This document shows, one piece after another, positions 59,741-64,000 of a stretch of DNA of 64,000 nucleotides. The position numbers were made by a program, and so were the translations under genes. The stretch is taken from assembly GCA_013396655.1 (NCBI GenBank), contig WBMV01008303.1, forward strand, positions 962,914-1,026,913, read 5' to 3'. A model generated the notes under the pieces. It was not told the DNA's origin. It was given only the letters and a program-made list of their open reading frames with translations, and ran no database searches. Within the stretch, counting starts at the first letter, position 1. Every line of letters begins with the position of its first letter. Source of the DNA: Campylorhamphus procurvoides. Its lineage: Eukaryota; Chordata; Aves; Passeriformes; Dendrocolaptidae.

Positions 59741-62200
59741 GGGATGACTGCAGGCAGGGTATGGTGTTGAGGTGTCACAAAGACAGGCAAAGAAGTGGTA
59801 ATGCCCTGCTCTTTCCCAATGTGAGAACTGAGCAGGAAGCATTCAGGAATGGCAACAGGAATGGAGAGAAAAGTTTTAAATGCCAAGGAAATATTGCAAA
59901 TGGCTTTTAAAAAACATTTGTTCCTCTCTGTAAGGCTCTTCTTTCACCTCCGGGAAGTTCAGGGTGCCTCTGCACATCTCAGAGGGGTTTCTACCACCGA
60001 GCACAGCCTGCATGGGGCTGCTGCAGAGACACTGGGTGTTTGTGCCTCCACTGGGTACAAACTGCTACAGAGGCTGCTCAGCCCTCGCGGGGACAGAACA
60101 TTATCTGTCAGTCACTCTTCGTGGTAGATTGCCCTCCCAGGGAGCTGTCTCTCTAAGCTAAGCACAGCAGAAGACAAGCAGGGCCATCTCCCCACTTCTT
60201 CTCTGCTCCTTTTTCACAAGTTTACTTTCCAAGCATCAAAACCATAAATGGAAGAGATTTTCTGACTGCACAGCAGGTGGGCAGTAGAACAGAGAGCTTC
60301 CTCTACATGGCATCATGCAAACCCTAAAGCATCCAGTTCTAATAGAGTTATTTATTTCAAGCCCTGCTAGCCCAGATGTGCCATCACTACCAGCATCATT
60401 AACCTCATTTGGGGTGAAATGACACAAATACAAATCAAAATCTGCTACAAAGAAGCAACTAATGTGGAAGAGCCAGCCTCAGGCCCACCTTCCTGTGGGG
60501 ATGGGAAGCTATTAGGCCTTATTGCTCTAAGCAGGAGCCTCACTACTCACTATCCAACAGGAACACAGGTAACACCTGCAGCTTGCTGCCCAGAACAACT
60601 GTCTGCATCTTACAAGTGCTAAATCCACTGGAGAAGCAGCACTGGATGCTGGATCCCAGGCTGGCACTTTCCCCTGCAGACATCCCTCTCTCCTCTGGCT
60701 GGCTGGTCAGAGATGCCCTGCAGAGCAGCGAGGAAGCCAAGCCTCGCCGGCGGATGCACAGCAATTCTGCACACACCTGCTTCCTCACAAGAAGCAAATG
60801 GCTCGCCACCCTCTAGCAGATGGCAATTTTCTTTCAAGTCCAAGTGACAAAAAGCCCTGCTGCAAAGTGAGGAGGGGGGCTGTTCTGCTCCCCAGCAGCA
60901 GCCTTTGCAGCCACATTCCCCAGCACTCACATGCACGCCATCTCCACTAACGGGAGGCAACGGCAATACAGGTGCAGGACTCCCCGGACCGACCAGGCTT
61001 TCAATCATCTAATGCCAAATGGCTCAGAAATTCAAGCAGAGGTTGTTACCGTGCTGCCACCGGAATCCCTCTGTGTACTATTTAAAAGAAAAATTAACTG
61101 CAACCAACAGCCTTTCTTTCCACAGCCATTAATCCCATTGACCACACAGATGCACATTCTTGTACGTGATGATTCCTAAAAGGAGCCTTGTCAGTCAGTG
61201 GACATCACCTAACGCGCCCGCCCCAATGGGTTTGTTCCAATCTGGGATTTTGCTTTTTAAATCTCAATGAGAAATTCCCCTTTGGACAACTGGCTGAGCT
61301 GAGCTTTCCTTAGCTCAGCATAAGATGATTAAAACCATGCTACCCGGGAGGAGAGAGATAATGTAGAACACCAGTGATTTATCAGGGACAGAACCAAGAA
61401 TCAACACACTGACAATAATTAATACAATTGTAACCAAAAATAAAAAGGAAGAGAAAAATGTTCTTTATTTTCTCCTTTCTCCCTACTTAGGCAAAATATC
61501 GTAATTGCTCAGTCTGCTGCCTGCCAGAATGAAACAGTTCTGGGGCTGCTTAAAAAAGCAGCCTCATTTTTGAGAGTCCGGTAGTGAAAGATGACTTCAG
61601 TGATTTACAGAGAAAACCTCCAAAGACAAACATGTTTCTAATCAATGCTCTGAATCATTCACAAGGGTGCATTGTCCAAAGTAGGAGAAAACTGGCTTGT
61701 AACAAGAAGAATTTAACAGCCCATCTCATCAGCTCAACTCAGCTCCTGACTGGCAAATCTGCCAAAGAGATTGAAGTTATATCCAGCCTCTTTAAAAACA
61801 AGAGAGGTGCAAACAGGTAACTAGGTAGGGGGAACAGTCAATTAAAGGAGGGTTGTTCAAGCTGTGGTGCCAGTTACCACTGCACTCTTTACTCCCATTA
61901 AGTATTTCCTTCCCAAAAAACAACCGTGGCAGCCCTGGGGCAGGACTCGCCAAGCATTTCAGCCCACACGTTACAGCATTAACCTACTGCCCAGCAATTG
62001 TGCACCATCATCAAATATCCATTCGTGACTCTCCTCTTCTCTGGGTTCACAGAACAGGTCATAAGGGGAACAAAACCAGCAAGAGGATGCCAGGTCAGGC
62101 TGAGGTCTTGCGTACCTTCTGTGCCTCTTCTCTGGATGCAGCCAGACAGCATTGATTCCCACCAGAGACACACACAGAGAATGAGTGGTCTTTTCAGGAC
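59741..62200. other. non-coding DNA, no gene recognised
   Basis: A GC-richer passage (60560-61080) has a modest number of CpGs and large overlapping frames on both strands (60583-60816 plus; 60619-61008 minus). These fit composition rather than coding. AT-rich sequence lies around 61380-61500. No repeat family was recognised. Confidence 0.45.
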
Positions 62201-62207
62201 CATTCCT

Positions 62208-62381
62208 TCATATTTGCAGGAAATTATGAATCTTTGCTAGTGGATTCAGTTTTTGCTCTTCTTGCCTGACCCAGAGCAGAATCAGGCCCACTCCAATAAG
62301 TCCACCGATGAGAGAGCAGAGAACTAACAAAATCCAGCCTAGCAAACCCCACCAAGTTAATTGGAAAAAAACTGCTTTGGT
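62208..62381 (-). other. candidate exon: stop-bounded frame encoding a membrane-spanning segment
   Basis: The minus strand has a 57-codon frame between two stops, with no Met. Residues 11-37 are an uninterrupted hydrophobic run rich in Leu, Ile, Gly and Val (for example GWILLVLCSLIGGLIGVGLI), capped by Trp. A charged stretch VRQEEQK and a short tail then lead to a TGA at 62208-62210. This is the pattern of a type I membrane anchor with a stop-transfer signal. An acceptor-like site fits: branch-like ATTAAC, a short T-rich part, and AG at 62339-62340. If that site is used, the exon would start inside the hydrophobic run and leave about 22 membrane residues. The gene family is not recognised. 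T-rich DNA easily encodes hydrophobic runs by chance, so this is only a candidate last exon of a minus-strand gene starting in the CpG island. Confidence 0.2.
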
Positions 62382-63565
62382 TTAAAAACTGGCATTGATT
62401 ATTAGAACAACATAGATAATAAGGGATCTGGGTGAGGGAAGGCCACTACATTATTTACAAATTATATGCCTTTCTATGTCTCTCTTTGTATAGGAACCTT
62501 CTTCTTTCTGCAGTTAGAAAGAAAACACAGTTTTGACTCACAAACTGGTACCCAGAAGACATTTATTCTATAATATGATTTTGTGTTCTGAATTTAAGAA
62601 GAGAAAGCAACAACTTACAATCCATGAAAAGCTGCTGAAATATCAAAAACATCCCACAAACTTTATCCGTACTTCACTGCGTACATAATCCCCTTTGCTT
62701 CCACAGGAATCCTCATGGAAGCAAAGATTGTTCATGTGAGAGCAAGGCTGGATCAGGCCGTAAGGCTGTGGTACTTGGACGAGAACTGGCATGTTCCCTT
62801 TCCTCTCCTCCCCCTGTAGGTAGACATTTCTCAGGGTCTTCTGAACAATTTCTCTATTTTCGTGACAGCGAGAAAAGGGAACCCACTGGCTCCCAGAGGT
62901 CAAAGATATTTAGAAATAAGGATACACAACCCAAAAGAATCCAGAAAGAAGCTGTCTGAACGGCGAGGATTTCTGAATAAACAGCCATGCCTTCAGTGAA
63001 GCCAGATATTAACACGGTAAGCTACAGCTCTCCCAAATAAACAGCACTGTTTCTTCTGCCGATAAGCCTTCTTTTCAGAAGGCCTGACTACATGCTTGTA
63101 AAAATGTACTTTGAGATCAAAGACACTAATCTAAAACGCTTTCAAAAATACCCCCGGATGACATATATATACACACACAATGTATTTCTATTCTTAAGCA
63201 AATCACAAATGACAAGCCAATTGTGACATAAAGCAGTGCACATCCACTGGGGCAGCACAAAGTTAAGGGCAACACTACTATTATTAACTCTATGTCATTG
63301 AAATCTTTCCCCCACCTTCAGAAACGCAGACTGTAAGGACACAGAGTCAGCCTTTACTTTGAATCGTCTGGATTTCTTTCCGTTTTGTGTCAACAAACCC
63401 CAGCATTTCATAACGGAGATGACAGCCTCTTAAAATACATCTCGGCAAGGTTTCACATGGATGTGTGGAGGGGGACAAGCTTAAGGGTTATCACGGCAGG
63501 CAAGAGAGCCGACAGTGTTAGCAAATATTCCCAAACGTTAACTTCCAAAACGTTCCCTTTCTTAA
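62382..63565. other. sequence between candidate exon and CpG island
   Basis: The minus-strand frame 62643-62903 is about 86 codons but starts at a TTG. Its second half has a cysteine-containing pattern (PCSHMNNLCFHEDSCGSKG) that I do not recognise. No splice-site pair clearly frames it. A mixed AT/AC microsatellite lies at 63163-63179. Otherwise nothing is called. Confidence 0.35.
63163..63179 (+). repeat. compound (AT)n(AC)n microsatellite
   Basis: ATATATATA is followed directly by CACACACA. It is a short perfect simple repeat. Confidence 0.8.
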
Positions 63566-63621
63566 AAAAAAAATAAAATCTATTTATATCCTTCCTGCAG
63601 CGACTCTCCAGTCCCCCACCC

Positions 63622-63628
63622 CCTCACC
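63622..63628 (-). promoter_or_regulatory. candidate 5' splice donor (minus strand)
   Basis: On the minus strand CATTTGG is followed by GTGAGGG, a good donor consensus, with the last exon base at 63628. It would end a first, probably untranslated, exon transcribed leftward from the CpG island. This competes with the plus-strand reading of the same interval. Confidence 0.25.
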
Positions 63629-63639
63629 CAAATGAGCTG

Positions 63640-64000
63640 CTTTCCGACTTTCTCTTTCAATAGATTACAGCCAATTTCGGTCGGTCCAGAAGGAGGGAGA
63701 GAGGAAGACCCGGCAGCTCGGATAGCCTGTGGAACTATCCAGCAATTATCAGTTTACGCTCAAACTCCGGTGGGCACGGCGGGTTTGGGGGGACCACATT
63801 GTGTGCTTGAAACGGGGACGGCGGGGGGAAAGACAGACAGAAGTCCTTTTGGCTCTTCTCCCCCCTCTCGCCACACACGGGGCTCCGACAGCCGCCCTGC
63901 GGACCGGCCCCCGCCGGGGAAGTTTGTGCTTTGCAGCAACTTCGGGTCTGGCCGCTCGCCCCGGCGGGGAGCGGGCGGAGACCCCCGGCCCCCCGCCTCC
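63640..64000. promoter_or_regulatory. CpG island at right edge, probable promoter/first exon
   Basis: I count 29 CpGs in 360 bases, against a CpG-poor background, and the density is still high at the window end, so the island continues outside. It contains CCAAT at 63671-63675, an Sp1-type GGGCGG at 63973-63978, an inverted GC box CCCCGCC at 63991-63997, and G-runs at 63781-63783, 63787-63792, 63814-63817 and 63823-63828. There is no TATA box. These are typical of a TATA-less vertebrate promoter. The strand of transcription cannot be settled, and the gene is not identified. Confidence 0.85.

Larger units (their letters stand above)
63566..64000 (+). other. open frame to the right edge, possible partial coding exon
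   Basis: In one plus-strand frame there is no stop codon from 63566 to the last base (145 codons), with an in-frame ATG at 63632 giving 123 codons that run off the window. A strong acceptor-like sequence, TTTATATCCTTCCTGCAG, ends at 63600, so an exon could begin at 63601. Against coding: the context of the ATG is poor (C at -3), and the product is Gly/Pro/Arg/Ser-rich (it ends GDPRPPAS) with no domain. The antisense strand of the island is also open for about 85 codons, as GC-rich islands often are. It could equally be 5' untranslated sequence or promoter. Confidence 0.2.

Noticed and set aside
61971..62203. Minus-strand frames downstream of the membrane-segment frame
   Set aside because: Two different frames cover the same DNA, neither recognisable. 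They could be 3' untranslated sequence if the neighbouring candidate exon is real.
1..64000. CRISPR arrays, insertion sequences, operons, riboswitches or bacterial-type terminators
   Set aside because: No regularly spaced direct repeats, no prokaryotic gene organisation and clear avian retrotransposons show this is vertebrate DNA.

Overview
This window looks like vertebrate nuclear DNA from a passerine bird. No certain protein-coding exon, RNA gene or operon-like gene cluster can be recognised in it. The avian call rests on two 5'-truncated CR1 LINE copies that carry the typical bird CR1 3' end. The passerine call rests on a tRNA-Ile-like SINE head fused to a CR1-like tail at about 6.0 kb, which is the architecture of the songbird SINE TguSINE1. 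Sparse repeats, scarce CpG, many short chance reading frames and a CpG island at the extreme right edge all fit a large intron or an intergenic stretch next to a promoter. No bacterial-type features (ribosome binding sites, operons, CRISPR, insertion sequences) are present.

Layout. From 1 to about 19 kb the sequence is non-coding and moderately GC-rich. It holds a MIR-like fossil (5.9 kb), the SINE (6.0 kb), a GC-rich block with imperfect internal repetition (7.1-7.7 kb), another MIR-like fossil (10 kb), two mutually exclusive perfect hairpins (12.67-12.71 kb) and several patches dense in homeodomain-type motifs that may be regulatory. The first bird-type CR1 lies at 19.3-19.8 kb, followed by motif-rich and then AT-rich DNA (20.2-22.3 kb) and a second CR1 at 24.4-24.7 kb. 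From 25 to 47 kb little can be named: simple repeats, a perfect 13-bp inverted repeat at 39.5 kb and a probable CR1 3' tail at 45.0 kb. At 47.4-48.3 kb lies a much older, frameshifted CR1-like LINE with a recognisable but broken reverse-transcriptase segment. From 50 to 57 kb there are octamer motifs and MIR-like fossils.

The right end changes character. A CpG-preserved but not GC-rich domain lies at 58.7-59.7 kb. A stop-bounded minus-strand frame at 62.2-62.4 kb encodes a convincing membrane-spanning segment. A CpG island runs from about 63.64 kb off the right edge, with a CCAAT box, GC boxes, a G-run cluster, a splice-acceptor-like site, a minus-strand donor-like site and a plus-strand frame with no stop for 145 codons to the last base. 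This is most simply read as the promoter and first-exon region of a gene. Which strand it is transcribed from, and which gene it is, cannot be decided from the window.

No undescribed multi-gene system was found. The observations most worth testing are the right-edge CpG island with its open frame, the nearby membrane-segment frame, the CpG-preserved domain at 59 kb, the perfect hairpins at 12.7 and 39.5 kb, and the apparent excess of octamer (ATGCAAAT) motifs. All homology calls were made by eye, without alignment or database search.
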